The notes beneath the pieces are model-generated. The model did not search any database. It was not told the origin of the DNA and saw only the letters and a list, made by a program, of their open reading frames with translations. From Sphingomonas sp. LHG3406-1 (lineage in GTDB: Bacteria > Pseudomonadota > Alphaproteobacteria > Sphingomonadales > Sphingomonadaceae): a DNA stretch of 64,000 nucleotides. Positions within the stretch are counted from its first letter, which is position 1. Every line of letters starts with the position of its first letter. Both the position numbers and the translations under genes were made by a program. This document shows, piece by piece, positions 33,987-42,369 of the stretch. Where the stretch lies: the NCBI RefSeq assembly GCF_029637485.1, contig NZ_CP069128.1, positions 1,054,001 through 1,118,000 on the forward strand, given 5' to 3'.

Positions 33987-34489
33987 CGCTTGAACTGATG
34001 CTCGACGCCGACGACGACTGGGACAGTAGCACCGACTGGGCCGGTCTCGCCGAGGCCGCCGCCCGGGCCGCCATCGCCGAAAGCGCCTGGCCCAGGCTCG
34101 CGGATGCCGAGCGACCGGTCGAACTCTCGCTCGTCCTCACCAGCGACGCCGAAGTGCAGGCGCTGAACGCCGAATGGCGGGGCAAGGACAAGCCGACCAA
34201 CGTCCTCTCCTTCCCGCAGGCCGAGCCCAGCGAACTGGACGAGGCCGACTCGCCCGGCCCCGAACTCATGCTCGGCGACATCGTCCTGGCGCACGAGACC
34301 TGCGCCCGCGAGGCGGCGGAAAAGGCGCTGCGCCTGCCCGACCACGCCGCCCATCTGGTGGTCCACGGAACGCTCCACCTGCTCGGCTACGACCATATGG
34401 AGGATGATGCCGCCGAGGACATGGAGGCGCGCGAGATCCGCGCCCTCGCCCGCCTCGGGCTCGCCAATCCTTACGAGGTGGCCGCCTGA
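33983..34489 (+). CDS. ybeY: endoribonuclease YbeY (rRNA maturation factor)
   Basis: Single-strand-specific metal-dependent endoribonuclease involved in 16S 3'-end maturation and ribosome quality control. The zinc motif H-x3-H-x5-H is complete in VVHGTLHLLGYDHMEDD near the C-terminus. The upstream NAEWRGKDKPTNVLSFPQ and GDIVLAHETCAREA are family signatures. At 168 residues it is standard length for alphaproteobacteria. The ATG overlaps phoH, and its TGA overlaps the ATG of the next gene (TGATG at 34487-34491). Confidence 0.95.
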   Translation: MTLELMLDADDDWDSSTDWAGLAEAAARAAIAESAWPRLADAERPVELSLVLTSDAEVQALNAEWRGKDKPTNVLSFPQAEPSELDEADSPGPELMLGDIVLAHETCAREAAEKALRLPDHAAHLVVHGTLHLLGYDHMEDDAAEDMEAREIRALARLGLANPYEVAA

Positions 34490-35364
34490 TGGCCACGCAA
34501 CCCGACACCGGCTCCCGCCTCTGGCGCGGCCTTCGCAGCCTGATGTTCGGCGAGGACAGCGAGCCGACGCTCCGCGACACGATCGAGGAGGCGATTGACG
34601 ACGCCGAGGACGATCAGCCGCGCAAGGGCGACCTCTCGCCCCTTGAGCGGCAGATGCTCAAGAACCTGCTGCACTTCGGCGATCGTACCGCCGGCGACAT
34701 CTGTGTCACCCGCGGCGAGATCATCTCGGCGCCCCACGATGCCAGCATGGGCGAGCTCGCCCGGATGTTCGCCGAAGCCGGCCATAGCCGCCTGCCGATC
34801 ACCGGGGAGAGCCTCGACGAGATCATCGGCATGGTCCACATCAAGGATGTCTTCAACGCCTACTTCGACGCCACCGAGCGCAAGAGCGTCGACGAGATCA
34901 TCCGCACGCCCCTGTTCGTGCCCGAAAGCATGGGCGTCCTCGACCTGCTTGCCCGCATGCGCGCCGAGCGGGTCCATCTCGCCGTCGTCATCGACGAATT
35001 CGGCGGCACCGAGGGCCTCGTCACCATCGAGGACGTGGTCGAGGAGATCGTCGGCGACATCGCGGACGAGCATGACGAGGAGGAACTGCCCCGCCTCGCC
35101 CGGCTCGAGGACGGCCTGTGGGAAGCCGACGCGCGGCTCGAGCTGGAGGAAGTCGCCAGGTCGGTCGACGCACGCCTCATCGCCGAGGAGGACGAGGTCG
35201 ACACGCTGGGCGGCCTCGCCTTCCTCCTTGCCGGCCGGATCCTCAGCCCCGGCGAGAGCATCGCCCATCCGAGCGGCTGGCGGCTCGAAAGCCTCGAAGC
35301 CGACGAGCGCAAGATGCACCGCCTCCGCCTCCACGCACCCGAAGGCGTCGAGGTCGAGGGCTAG
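34489..35364 (+). CDS. CorC/hemolysin-family CBS-domain protein
   Basis: A 291-residue cytosolic protein with tandem CBS domains and a C-terminal CorC_HlyC domain. Landmarks are PLERQMLKNLLHFGDRTAGDI, the first CBS pair (TRGEIISAPHDASMGEL and HSRLPITGESLDEIIGMVHIKD), the second CBS (VPESMGVLDLLARMRAERVHLAVVIDEFGGTEGLVT) and VEEIVGDIADEHDEE. CorC-type proteins are associated with magnesium/cobalt efflux or lipoprotein pathways; the domain pattern does not decide. It is in one operon with phoH-ybeY and probably lnt. Confidence 0.9.
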   Translation: MATQPDTGSRLWRGLRSLMFGEDSEPTLRDTIEEAIDDAEDDQPRKGDLSPLERQMLKNLLHFGDRTAGDICVTRGEIISAPHDASMGELARMFAEAGHSRLPITGESLDEIIGMVHIKDVFNAYFDATERKSVDEIIRTPLFVPESMGVLDLLARMRAERVHLAVVIDEFGGTEGLVTIEDVVEEIVGDIADEHDEEELPRLARLEDGLWEADARLELEEVARSVDARLIAEEDEVDTLGGLAFLLAGRILSPGESIAHPSGWRLESLEADERKMHRLRLHAPEGVEVEG

Positions 35365-35418
35365 CGGCCCCGTTCACGCGCGACGAAAATTCCTGTCCTA
35401 CACCCCCTGCTTTCTGTC

Positions 35419-37071
35419 ATGAGCGCCGCGATGAACATCGCTGGGTCCACCGCCGCTTCTGACACCGCCGTTGCGAAAACAAACAGCGAACTGGACGATC
35501 TGGACGCTATGCCTTTTTCTTCGAAGGGAGCGGCTCCCGGCCTGAAGGCCGCCGCTGGCGCCGCCTTCCTGCTCGGTCTCGCGTCCGCCTTCGGCTTCGC
35601 GCCGGTCGGCTGGTGGCCGCTGATGCCGCTCGCCTTTGCCGGCCTGGCCTGGCTGCTTGGCCGCACCGAGACCCTTGGCCGGGCGCTGCTCATCGGCTGG
35701 CTGTTCGGGGTCGGCCAATTCATCCTCGGCCTAAACTGGATCGCGACCGCCTTCACCTACCAGGCGGCGATGCCGGTCTGGCTGGGCTGGATCGCCGTCT
35801 TCCTGCTCAGCCTCTACCTTGCCATCTATCCGGCGCTCGGGGTGGGGCTCGCCTGGCGCTTCGGACGGCGCTCGCCGCTGGCACTGGTCCTCGCGCTCGC
35901 CGGCGGCTGGGCGCTGACCGAGTGGCTGCGCGCAACCATGTTCACGGGCTTTGCCTGGAACCCGGTCGGCGTCACCCTGCTCGACACCTTCTGGCGCCAC
36001 GACGCGGCGGCAATCGGCACCTACGGCCTGTCGATGCTCGTCATCCTGCTCGGCGGCTGTTTCGCGCTCGCCCTCGCGTCGGCGAGGCGGACGGCGGCGC
36101 TGCTGACCCTGTCGATCCTGGCCATCGGCCTGCTTGGCTGGCGCCCCTGGTCGGTGCCGCAGGTCGCGACCGGCAAGTCGGTTCGCATCGTCCAGCCCAA
36201 TATCGGCCAGGAAGACAAATGGCGCGAAGGGCTCGACGAGGAGGCCTTCCAGCGCCTCGCGCGCCTGTCCGCCGGCGGCACCGGCCCGCGCCTCCTGTTC
36301 TGGCCCGAAGTCGCCGTGCCCGTTCCCTATCAGCTCGAGGGACCGCCGCCGGCGCGCCTCACCGCGTCGCTGCCGCCGGCGACGCGCGCTGGCCGGCTGC
36401 TGCGGCCCGGCGACCTGCTCGTCACCGGCGCCTTCGCCCTCGTCATCGACGAACAGCAGAACATCGTCGGCAGCACCAACAGCGTCATGCCGATCACGCC
36501 TTCCGGCCGCATCCTCGGCCGCTACGACAAGGCGCACCTCGTGCCGTACGGCGAATATCTGCCGATGCGACCGCTGCTGACCGCCATCGGCCTCAGCCAG
36601 CTGGCGCCGGGCGTCGGCGACACGCTGCCGGGACCCGGACCCCGCAACCTCGACCTGCCCGGCTGGGGCCGCATGGGCCTGCAGATCTGCTACGAGATCA
36701 TCTTCTCCGGTGAGGTCGTCGATCCTGAACGCCGCCCCGATTTCCTGTTCAACCCCTCGAACGACGCCTGGTTCGGCGCCTGGGGGCCGCCCCAGCACCT
36801 CGCCCAGGCCCGCCTTCGCGCGGCCGAGGAAGGCCTGCCGATCATCCGCTCGACGCCGACCGGGATCAGCGCGGTGATCGACGCGCGCGGCGGGCTGGTG
36901 CGCAGCCTGCCCTGGCGCACCGCCGGCGTCATCGACGCCGACCTGCCGCTGCCGAAGGCGCCGACCTTCTTCGCCCGCCACGGCAACATCGTGCCGCTCA
37001 CCCTCGCCTTCCTTCTCCTCATTCTGGCGGTTGGCATGGACGCGCGGGCTCGCTACAGGCGCGGCATATAA
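35419..37071 (+). CDS. lnt: apolipoprotein N-acyltransferase
   Basis: Inner-membrane enzyme that adds the third acyl chain to lipoproteins. Several transmembrane helices (from LKAAAGAAFLLGLASAFGFAPVGWWPL) precede the nitrilase-like periplasmic domain. The catalytic triad is visible as Glu in LLFWPEVAVPVPYQ, Lys in RYDKAHLVPYGEYLP and Cys in GLQICYEIIFSGEVVD, with LFNPSNDAWFG after it and a closing transmembrane helix. The frame allows starts at 35419, 35431 or 35509; none has a clear ribosome site, and 35509 would place the first helix nearer the N-terminus. It lies downstream of corC and upstream of metK. Confidence 0.93.
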   Translation: MSAAMNIAGSTAASDTAVAKTNSELDDLDAMPFSSKGAAPGLKAAAGAAFLLGLASAFGFAPVGWWPLMPLAFAGLAWLLGRTETLGRALLIGWLFGVGQFILGLNWIATAFTYQAAMPVWLGWIAVFLLSLYLAIYPALGVGLAWRFGRRSPLALVLALAGGWALTEWLRATMFTGFAWNPVGVTLLDTFWRHDAAAIGTYGLSMLVILLGGCFALALASARRTAALLTLSILAIGLLGWRPWSVPQVATGKSVRIVQPNIGQEDKWREGLDEEAFQRLARLSAGGTGPRLLFWPEVAVPVPYQLEGPPPARLTASLPPATRAGRLLRPGDLLVTGAFALVIDEQQNIVGSTNSVMPITPSGRILGRYDKAHLVPYGEYLPMRPLLTAIGLSQLAPGVGDTLPGPGPRNLDLPGWGRMGLQICYEIIFSGEVVDPERRPDFLFNPSNDAWFGAWGPPQHLAQARLRAAEEGLPIIRSTPTGISAVIDARGGLVRSLPWRTAGVIDADLPLPKAPTFFARHGNIVPLTLAFLLLILAVGMDARARYRRGI

Positions 37072-37085
37072 AGCTTTCTTTATAT
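37066..37085. promoter_or_regulatory. AT-rich perfect hairpin between lnt and metK
   Basis: ATATAAAG-CTTT-CTTTATAT: eight-base perfect arms and a four-base loop, overlapping the lnt stop codon and lying 35 bases before metK. It is unusual in this GC-rich DNA and may be part of the metK promoter or an operator. It is not a classical terminator and matches no SAM riboswitch that I know. Confidence 0.4.
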
Positions 37086-37119
37086 CTTTAAGTCCGCCTC
37101 CCGGGCGCCCTGGAGACCT

Positions 37120-38331
37120 ATGCGCAATTCCTACCTCTTCACCTCCGAATCCGTGTCCGAAGGCCATCCCGACAAGGTCGCCGACCAGATCAGCGACGCG
37201 GTGGTCGACCTGTTCCTGTCCAAGGACCCGGAAGCGCGCGTCGCCTGCGAGACGCTGACCACCACCAACCTGGTGGTGCTGGCGGGCGAGATCCGCGGGC
37301 GCGGGATCATGGACGAGGCCGGCAACTGGGCCGAGGGCGTCCAGGAAGAGATCGAGGCCGTCGTCCGCGAGACCGTCCGGAAGATCGGCTACGAGCAGGA
37401 AGGCTTCCACTGGGAGAAGCTCCGCTTCGAGAACAACCTCCACCCGCAGTCGGCGCACATCGCGCAGGGCGTCGACGCGGGCGAGAACAAGGACGAAGGC
37501 GCGGGCGACCAGGGCATCATGTTCGGCTTCGCCTGCGACGAGACCCCGGACCTGATGCCGGCGACGCTCGACTACAGCCACAAGATCCTCGAGCGTCTGG
37601 CCGCCGACCGCCACGCCGGCCGCGCGCCCTTCCTCGAGCCCGACGCCAAGAGCCAGGTGACGCTCCGCTTCGCCAACGGCCGCCCGGTCGAGGCCACCGC
37701 CATCGTCGTCTCGACCCAGCACAAGGAAGGGTATGACGCGGGCGAGAAGGAGGCCGAACTCAAGGCCTATGTCCGCGAGGCGGTCGCCTCGGTCATCCCG
37801 GCCGAGATGCTGAGCGACAGCACCGTCTATCACATCAACCCGACCGGCAGCTTCGTCATCGGCGGCCCCGACGGCGATTCCGGCCTCACAGGCCGTAAGA
37901 TCATCGTCGACACCTACGGCGGCGCGGCCCCGCATGGCGGCGGCGCCTTCTCGGGCAAGGACCCGACCAAGGTCGACCGCTCGGCGGCTTATGTCGCGCG
38001 CTACCTCGCCAAGAACATCGTCGCTGCGGGCCTCGCCACCCGCTGCACCATCCAGCTGAGCTACGCGATCGGCGTGTCGGAACCGCTGTCGCTCTACGTC
38101 GACACGCACGGCACCGGGAAGGTCGGCGACGACGCTCTGGAGCAGGCGATCGGCAAGATCGAGCGCCTTGGCCGCCTCACCCCGCGCGGCATCCGCACCG
38201 TCCTCGGCCTCAACAAGCCGATCTATGCCCCCACCGCCGCCTACGGCCACTTCGGACGCAAGGCCGAAGGCGACCTCTTCCCGTGGGAGAAGACCGACCT
38301 CGTCGACGAACTGAAGCGGCTGGTTGCCTGA
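37120..38331 (+). CDS. metK: S-adenosylmethionine synthetase
   Basis: Makes S-adenosylmethionine from ATP and methionine. At 403 residues it is full length and intact. Signatures include [20 protein letters not shown], the ATP-binding [13 protein letters not shown], the glycine-rich P-loop [19 protein letters not shown] and the methionine/metal loop regions. ATG 37120 begins [20 protein letters not shown] in CTGGAGACCT is suitably spaced. In many alphaproteobacteria trmB follows metK; here a divergent DUF2231 gene intervenes. Confidence 0.97.
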   Translation: MRNSYLFTSESVSEGHPDKVADQISDAVVDLFLSKDPEARVACETLTTTNLVVLAGEIRGRGIMDEAGNWAEGVQEEIEAVVRETVRKIGYEQEGFHWEKLRFENNLHPQSAHIAQGVDAGENKDEGAGDQGIMFGFACDETPDLMPATLDYSHKILERLAADRHAGRAPFLEPDAKSQVTLRFANGRPVEATAIVVSTQHKEGYDAGEKEAELKAYVREAVASVIPAEMLSDSTVYHINPTGSFVIGGPDGDSGLTGRKIIVDTYGGAAPHGGGAFSGKDPTKVDRSAAYVARYLAKNIVAAGLATRCTIQLSYAIGVSEPLSLYVDTHGTGKVGDDALEQAIGKIERLGRLTPRGIRTVLGLNKPIYAPTAAYGHFGRKAEGDLFPWEKTDLVDELKRLVA

Positions 38332-38333
38332 GC

Positions 38334-38885
38334 CTAGCGCCGGTCGCGGCTGAGCTTTTCCTGGAGGGCGGGCCCGCGCGGAATGCCGAGCCCGCCTTCG
38401 GCCTGGCCGTCGTCATCGCCGGAATGCCCGTCCCGGGTCTCCTGCACGCCGACCCGGTGCCGGTAGACCAGCTCGCCGCCGAGCCAGCCGGAGTAGGCGA
38501 GGATGACGACGCTCGCGAGGCTGAGCCAGATGCCGAGGCTTCCGATCTGGTCGGTGCCCCCGGTCAGCCGGACGACGAGGTTCACCGCTTCCAGCGTGAC
38601 GACGACGATGTTGGCGATCATGTGCCGGGTCGCGGCGCCGATCTTCTTGACGCGCTCGTCACCAAGATAGTCCGCCATGCCGGCCGCAGCGGCCAGCAGC
38701 GCGGTGACGAGGCCGACTCCCAGCAGCCAGTTGCTGGCCGTCGCCCAGCCGCCTTCGCGGGTGCTGAGCCACATGACGTCAGTAACGAGCGCGCCGATGA
38801 AGCTGACAATCGGAAAGGGGATCAGAAGCGGATGCAGCGGGTGCCCGGCGATCTGGGCAGTCGAACGCGGATTGTTTCCGTACAT
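38334..38885 (-). CDS. DUF2231-domain membrane protein
   Basis: A 183-residue polytopic protein of the DUF2231 family (function unknown). The N-terminus STAQIAGHPLHPLLIPFPIVSF is the family hallmark (G-HP-HP motif). Four hydrophobic segments follow, including LVTDVMWLS, WLLGVGLVTALLAAAAGM, MIANIVVVTLEAVNLVV and IWLSLASVVILAYSGWLGGELVYRH. The His/Pro motif at the membrane suggests haem or metal contact by analogy, but this is unproven. Its stop lies two bases from the metK stop (convergent), and it is divergent from trmB. Confidence 0.85.
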   Translation of the reverse strand: MYGNNPRSTAQIAGHPLHPLLIPFPIVSFIGALVTDVMWLSTREGGWATASNWLLGVGLVTALLAAAAGMADYLGDERVKKIGAATRHMIANIVVVTLEAVNLVVRLTGGTDQIGSLGIWLSLASVVILAYSGWLGGELVYRHRVGVQETRDGHSGDDDGQAEGGLGIPRGPALQEKLSRDRR

Positions 38886-38944
38886 TGCTCGTCACTCTCC
38901 TGGACCGGTTGAAGGCGCAACGCGGGCCTCTAAAGGCGTATCCC

Positions 38945-39643
38945 ATGACCGCATTCAAGATCGGCGACCCGCTGACCCTCAATCGCCTCTATGGCCGCTC
39001 GAGTGGGCACAAGCTGCGTCAGGGGCAGCAGGAACTCATCGACAGCCTCCTGCCACAGATTGACGTGCCCGCCGAGGGGCCGATCACCTCGCGCACCCTG
39101 TTTGGCGACGACCGGCCAATGCACTTCGAGATCGGCTTCGGCTCGGGCGAGCATCTGGCCTACCGCGCCGACCTGCTGCCCGACCACGGCTTCGTCGGTG
39201 CCGAGCCCTTCCTCAACGGGGTCGCAACGGCGCTCGGCCATGTACGGGACGGCCCCTTGCGAAACGTCCGCCTGCACATGGGTGATGCGCTGGAAGTACT
39301 CCGCCGGGTGCCGGACGAGAGTTTGCTGATGCTCTACCTGCTCCATCCCGATCCCTGGCCCAAGGCGCGCCATGCCAAGCGCCGGATGGTCAATGACGGC
39401 CCTGTAGGCCTGTTCGCCGACAAGCTGAAGCCGGGCGGCGAACTCAGGATCGCGACCGACCATCCGGTCTATCTCGAATGGACGCTGACCGTCATGCAGC
39501 GCCACCAGGACCGTTTCGAATGGCTGGCCGAAAAGGCGGGCGACTTCCTCGACCCGCCGTCTGGCTGGATCGAGACCCGCTATGGCGCCAAGAGCCGCCG
39601 CGAGGGCCGCCGGCCCTATTATCTGCGCTTTCGGCGAACTTGA
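38945..39643 (+). CDS. trmB: tRNA (guanine-N7-)-methyltransferase
   Basis: Methylates G46 of tRNAs using SAM. The 232-residue protein has the TrmB signatures MHFEIGFGSGEHLAYRAD (SAM motif I), VGAEPFLNGVATAL, LYLLHPDPWPKARHAKRR and LRIATDHPVYLEWTL. ATG 38945 begins MTAFKIGDPLTLNRLYGR; a longer frame from 38885 is not conserved-looking. SAM supply by metK upstream and tRNA modification here fit their common linkage. Confidence 0.95.
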   Translation: MTAFKIGDPLTLNRLYGRSSGHKLRQGQQELIDSLLPQIDVPAEGPITSRTLFGDDRPMHFEIGFGSGEHLAYRADLLPDHGFVGAEPFLNGVATALGHVRDGPLRNVRLHMGDALEVLRRVPDESLLMLYLLHPDPWPKARHAKRRMVNDGPVGLFADKLKPGGELRIATDHPVYLEWTLTVMQRHQDRFEWLAEKAGDFLDPPSGWIETRYGAKSRREGRRPYYLRFRRT

Positions 39644-39659
39644 GCCGACCTTGCGCGTT
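39635..39659 (+). promoter_or_regulatory. candidate EcfG-type (general stress response) promoter
   Basis: CGAAC, 16 bases, CGTT, close to the GGAAC-N16/17-CGTT consensus of alphaproteobacterial EcfG sigma factors. It overlaps the trmB stop and lies 36 bases before the CsbD-like gene, whose family is typically stress induced. It has one mismatch in the -35 box. Confidence 0.4.
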
Positions 39660-39695
39660 GAGGCTCCGAACATTCATAAGTTACGGAGAAGCAAC

Positions 39696-39956
39696 ATGAA
39701 CATCGACACACTCGCCGGCGAAGGCACGCGCACCAAGGGTGATTTCAAGCGTGGGCTCGGCGACGTCACCGGGGACACCCGACTGCAGCAGGACGGCGCC
39801 GCCGACCAGCTTTCGGGCGGTCTTCGCAAGGGCGTCGGTCAGGTCCGCGACTTCGTCCGCAAGAATCCTGCCGCGAGCTACACCGCCGCCGGCATCTTCG
39901 GCCTCGCGATTCTGAACAGTCTGCGCGGCAAGAGCACCCGCCGCGCCACGCGCTAA
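39696..39956 (+). CDS. CsbD-like stress protein
   Basis: An 86-residue hydrophilic protein: MNIDTLAGEGTRTKGDFKRGLGDVTGDTRLQQDGAADQ recalls the CsbD repeat (K-G-x-x-K-E-x-x-G-x-x-T-G-D). A basic stretch and a weakly hydrophobic tail (SYTAAGIFGLAILNSL) follow, the latter as in DUF883/ElaB-type proteins that attach to the membrane. GGAG in TACGGAGAAGCAAC precedes the ATG. CsbD proteins accumulate under general stress; a possible EcfG-type promoter is upstream. A strong terminator follows directly, so it is monocistronic. Confidence 0.75.
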   Translation: MNIDTLAGEGTRTKGDFKRGLGDVTGDTRLQQDGAADQLSGGLRKGVGQVRDFVRKNPAASYTAAGIFGLAILNSLRGKSTRRATR

Positions 39957-39965
39957 GCGAACCTA

Positions 39966-39997
39966 AAAAGGGCGGCCCCGCGAGGAGCCGCCCTTTT
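39966..39997 (+). terminator. rho-independent terminator after the CsbD-like gene
   Basis: Stem AAAAGGGCGGC (39966-39976) pairs with GCCGCCCTTTT (39987-39997) around a ten-base loop. The A-tract and T-tract make it potentially bidirectional. Confidence 0.85.
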
Positions 39998-40005
39998 CGC
40001 ACGTC

Positions 40006-40110
40006 ATGTTCTTCTTCTTCAGCAATCGCACCGGTTGCCTTGGCTCGATCGCAATTTCGCTTGCGGTGACGCTACTGCTGCTGGTGCTGTTCGGACTTAT
40101 CCGCTTCTAG
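40006..40110 (+). CDS. very small single-pass membrane protein, 34 residues
   Basis: ATG 40006 encodes MFFFFSNRTGCLGSIAISL and then a continuous hydrophobic run (AVTLLLLVLFGLIRF) before TAG at 40108-40110. Short proteins beginning MFFFFSNR-x-GCLGS are, from my recollection, frequent in sphingomonads. The stop shares CTAG with the convergent dehydrogenase gene. It begins nine bases after the terminator, so it needs its own promoter, which was not recognised. Function is unknown. Confidence 0.6.
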   Translation: MFFFFSNRTGCLGSIAISLAVTLLLLVLFGLIRF

Positions 40111-41246
40111 GCGGGAGTCAGCCGAAGCAGCCTTCCGCTGTCTTCCAGCAGATAGACTTCGCCGCCCGGTCCCTGCTCGACCTCGCGGATACGGGCCATC
40201 GGCCAGCGCTCCGCCTTCTTCGCCTGGTCGCCATTCACGTCCACGCGGATCAGCGATTCGCCCGACAGCGCGCCGAGCAGGAGATCGCCCTTCCACTGCG
40301 GGAAGAGATCGCCGGTATAGACGATAAGGCCGGCCGGCGAAATGCTCGGGTTCCACCAGACCTTGGGCGCTTCGAACTGCGGCCGGGTCGGATGGTCGGG
40401 GATCTCGCCGCCGCCATATTCCGAGCCATTGCTGACGACCGGCCAGCCGTAGTTCCTGCCCGGCAGTATGAGATTCACCTCGTCGCCGCCCTGCGGCCCC
40501 ATTTCATTCTGCCACAGACGCCCGTCCGGCGCGAAGGCGATCCCGAGCACGTTGCGATGCCCGGTACTGAACACCTCGGCCTGCACTCCGCCTGCGGAAG
40601 CCGTGGGATTGCCCGGGAAAGGCTGACCTTCCGGGGTCAGCCGAAGCACCTTGCCGAGATTGCCGTCGGTCGCCTGCGCCGGCGCGCCCTTCTGCCGGTC
40701 GCCCGACGACAGGTACATGGCGCCATCCGGACCGAAGGCGATGCGGTGGGAGAAATGGCCGTTGCCGGTCACCTTCGGCGCCTGTCGCCAGATCACCTTG
40801 AAGCCATCCAGCGAATATCCCGCCGGCGCGCCTGCCGCCGCCGGGGCCGCGGCAACCAGCCGGCCATAGCCGACGACCGCGCCGCTGGTGCCGCCCTCGC
40901 CACCTTCGACATAGCTGAGGTAGATTCGGTTCTGCGGTCCGACGACCACGTCGCCAAGGCCGCCCTGCCCCGCCACCTTCGCGCTCGGCACGCCGCTGAC
41001 CTGGCTCTTGCGGCCGGTCGCCGCATCGACCACCCACAGGCGCCCGTCCTTTTCGCTGACCAGGGCCTCCTTGCCGCCAGGCAGGAAGGTCATCGCCCAG
41101 GGCGTGTCGAAGTCCGCGACGGGCGTCACCTTGAACGGCTGACCGCTTGCCGGGGCGGGCCGATCCTCCGCCGGTTGCGCCGCCGTTCCGCAGGCCGACA
41201 GTGCTAGACCAAAGACCATCAGGCCTTGCAGGGGACGAAACCGCAT
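40107..41246 (-). CDS. PQQ-dependent sugar dehydrogenase (soluble aldose dehydrogenase family), lipoprotein
   Basis: Six-bladed propeller of the PQQ sugar dehydrogenase (YliI/GDH-B) family, 379 residues. The signal ends in a lipobox (GLALSAC), so it is probably a lipoprotein of the periplasm. Family text includes FDTPWAMTFLPGGKEALVSEKDGRL, GQGGLGDVVVGP, NGHFSHRIAFGPDGAMYLSSGDR, VFSTGHRNVLGIAFAPDG, NEMGPQGGDEVN and YTGDLFPQWKGDLLLGAL. It oxidises aldoses with PQQ and Ca2+, passing electrons to quinone. No PQQ synthesis genes are in the window. The stop overlaps that of the small membrane protein. Confidence 0.9.
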   Translation of the reverse strand: MRFRPLQGLMVFGLALSACGTAAQPAEDRPAPASGQPFKVTPVADFDTPWAMTFLPGGKEALVSEKDGRLWVVDAATGRKSQVSGVPSAKVAGQGGLGDVVVGPQNRIYLSYVEGGEGGTSGAVVGYGRLVAAAPAAAGAPAGYSLDGFKVIWRQAPKVTGNGHFSHRIAFGPDGAMYLSSGDRQKGAPAQATDGNLGKVLRLTPEGQPFPGNPTASAGGVQAEVFSTGHRNVLGIAFAPDGRLWQNEMGPQGGDEVNLILPGRNYGWPVVSNGSEYGGGEIPDHPTRPQFEAPKVWWNPSISPAGLIVYTGDLFPQWKGDLLLGALSGESLIRVDVNGDQAKKAERWPMARIREVEQGPGGEVYLLEDSGRLLRLTPA

Positions 41247-41322
41247 CCTTAAGTCTCCTCGGGGTGTTCAAACAGGGTGGTCGCACCCATGCACCAACGG
41301 ACATAGGAAGTGTTAGAGCCCG

Positions 41323-42369
41323 GTGCAGCCCGTTTCTCTCCTCAGCCTCGCCACAGCACTTCCGCCGTATCGCGTGTCGCAATCCGAAGCCAAGGCGAAG
41401 GCGCGTGAGCTGTTCGCCGGACGCAAGGCCCTGTTCGACCGTCTTGGGGGCGTGTTCGACAATGCCGGGATAGATCAGCGGGCGATCGTCGCGCCAGTCG
41501 ACTGGTATGCCGGCGATCATGGCTGGGAAGCCCGCAACAGCCTCTACCTCGACGCGTCCGAGCGGCTGTTCGAAGAAGCCGCGCTCGCCGCCATCGCGCG
41601 CGCCGGACTAGAGCCCGGCGATGTCGATGGGGTGGTCACCGTATCCACCACCGGCATCGCCACCCCCAGCCTGGAGGCGCGGGTCGGCGGCCGCATCGGC
41701 CTTCGCGCCAACGTCCGCCGGGTGCCCGTCTTCGGCCTCGGCTGCGCGGGCGGAATCAGTGGGCTTGCCACCGCCGCGCGCCTCGCCGCTGCCGAGCCCG
41801 GAAGCCGCTGGTTGTTCGTCTGCGTCGAGACCTGCTCCATTTCGATCCGGCTCGATACCGACGATCCCGCGGCGCTGGTCGCTACCGCCCTGTTCGGCGA
41901 TGGTGCGGCGGCCGCCCTGGTGTCGACCGAGGGTGACGGCGTCGGCCACGTCACCGGCGCCGGTGAGCGGCTGTGGCCGGACACGCTCGGGATCATGGGC
42001 TGGCGAGTCGAGGACCCTGGCCTTGCCGTCATCTTCGATCGCGCCATTCCGCCCTTCGTCACCGCCGAGCTGGCGGGCGCGGTGGACTCGATCCTCGGCG
42101 AACTCGGACTTCAACGCAGCGACATCGACCGGCTCTGCTCCCATCCCGGCGGAGCGAAGGTCGTCACCGCCATCGAACAGGCGCTGGAGCTCGGCGAAGG
42201 CAGCCTCGACCTCGAACGCGACGTGCTGCGCGACCATGGCAACATGAGCGCGCCGACGGTGCTGTTCGTGCTCGAGCGGCTGCTGGCGCGCGGCCTGCCA
42301 AAGCGCACGCTGATGACGGCCTTTGGCCCCGGCTTCACCTGCTCGGCCCTCAGCCTGGAGCGGGCATGA
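41323..42369 (+). CDS. type III polyketide synthase (chalcone/alkylresorcinol synthase family)
   Basis: Homodimeric iterative condensing enzyme that extends an acyl-CoA starter with malonyl-CoA to alkylpyrones, alkylresorcinols or related rings. The 348-residue protein (GTG 41323) has the full triad: Cys141 in PVFGLGCAGGISGL, His274 in LCSHPGGAKV and Asn307 in RDHGNMSAPTVLFVL. The thiolase fold and the terminal AFGPGFTCSALSLERA are typical. A membrane ICMT-like methyltransferase overlaps its stop (ATGA), the arrangement known for phenolic-lipid (srs-type) operons. The predicted product is a methylated phenolic or pyrone lipid. Confidence 0.9.
   Translation: MQPVSLLSLATALPPYRVSQSEAKAKARELFAGRKALFDRLGGVFDNAGIDQRAIVAPVDWYAGDHGWEARNSLYLDASERLFEEAALAAIARAGLEPGDVDGVVTVSTTGIATPSLEARVGGRIGLRANVRRVPVFGLGCAGGISGLATAARLAAAEPGSRWLFVCVETCSISIRLDTDDPAALVATALFGDGAAAALVSTEGDGVGHVTGAGERLWPDTLGIMGWRVEDPGLAVIFDRAIPPFVTAELAGAVDSILGELGLQRSDIDRLCSHPGGAKVVTAIEQALELGEGSLDLERDVLRDHGNMSAPTVLFVLERLLARGLPKRTLMTAFGPGFTCSALSLERA

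Noticed and set aside
37072..37119. A SAM riboswitch upstream of metK
   Set aside because: The leader is under 50 bases and contains no core of SAM-I, SAM-II, SAM-IV or SAM/SAH classes that I can recognise; only an AT-rich hairpin is present.
35731..38250. An 839-codon minus-strand frame across lnt and metK
   Set aside because: Shadow of two secure genes; low-complexity Asp/Gly/Arg text.
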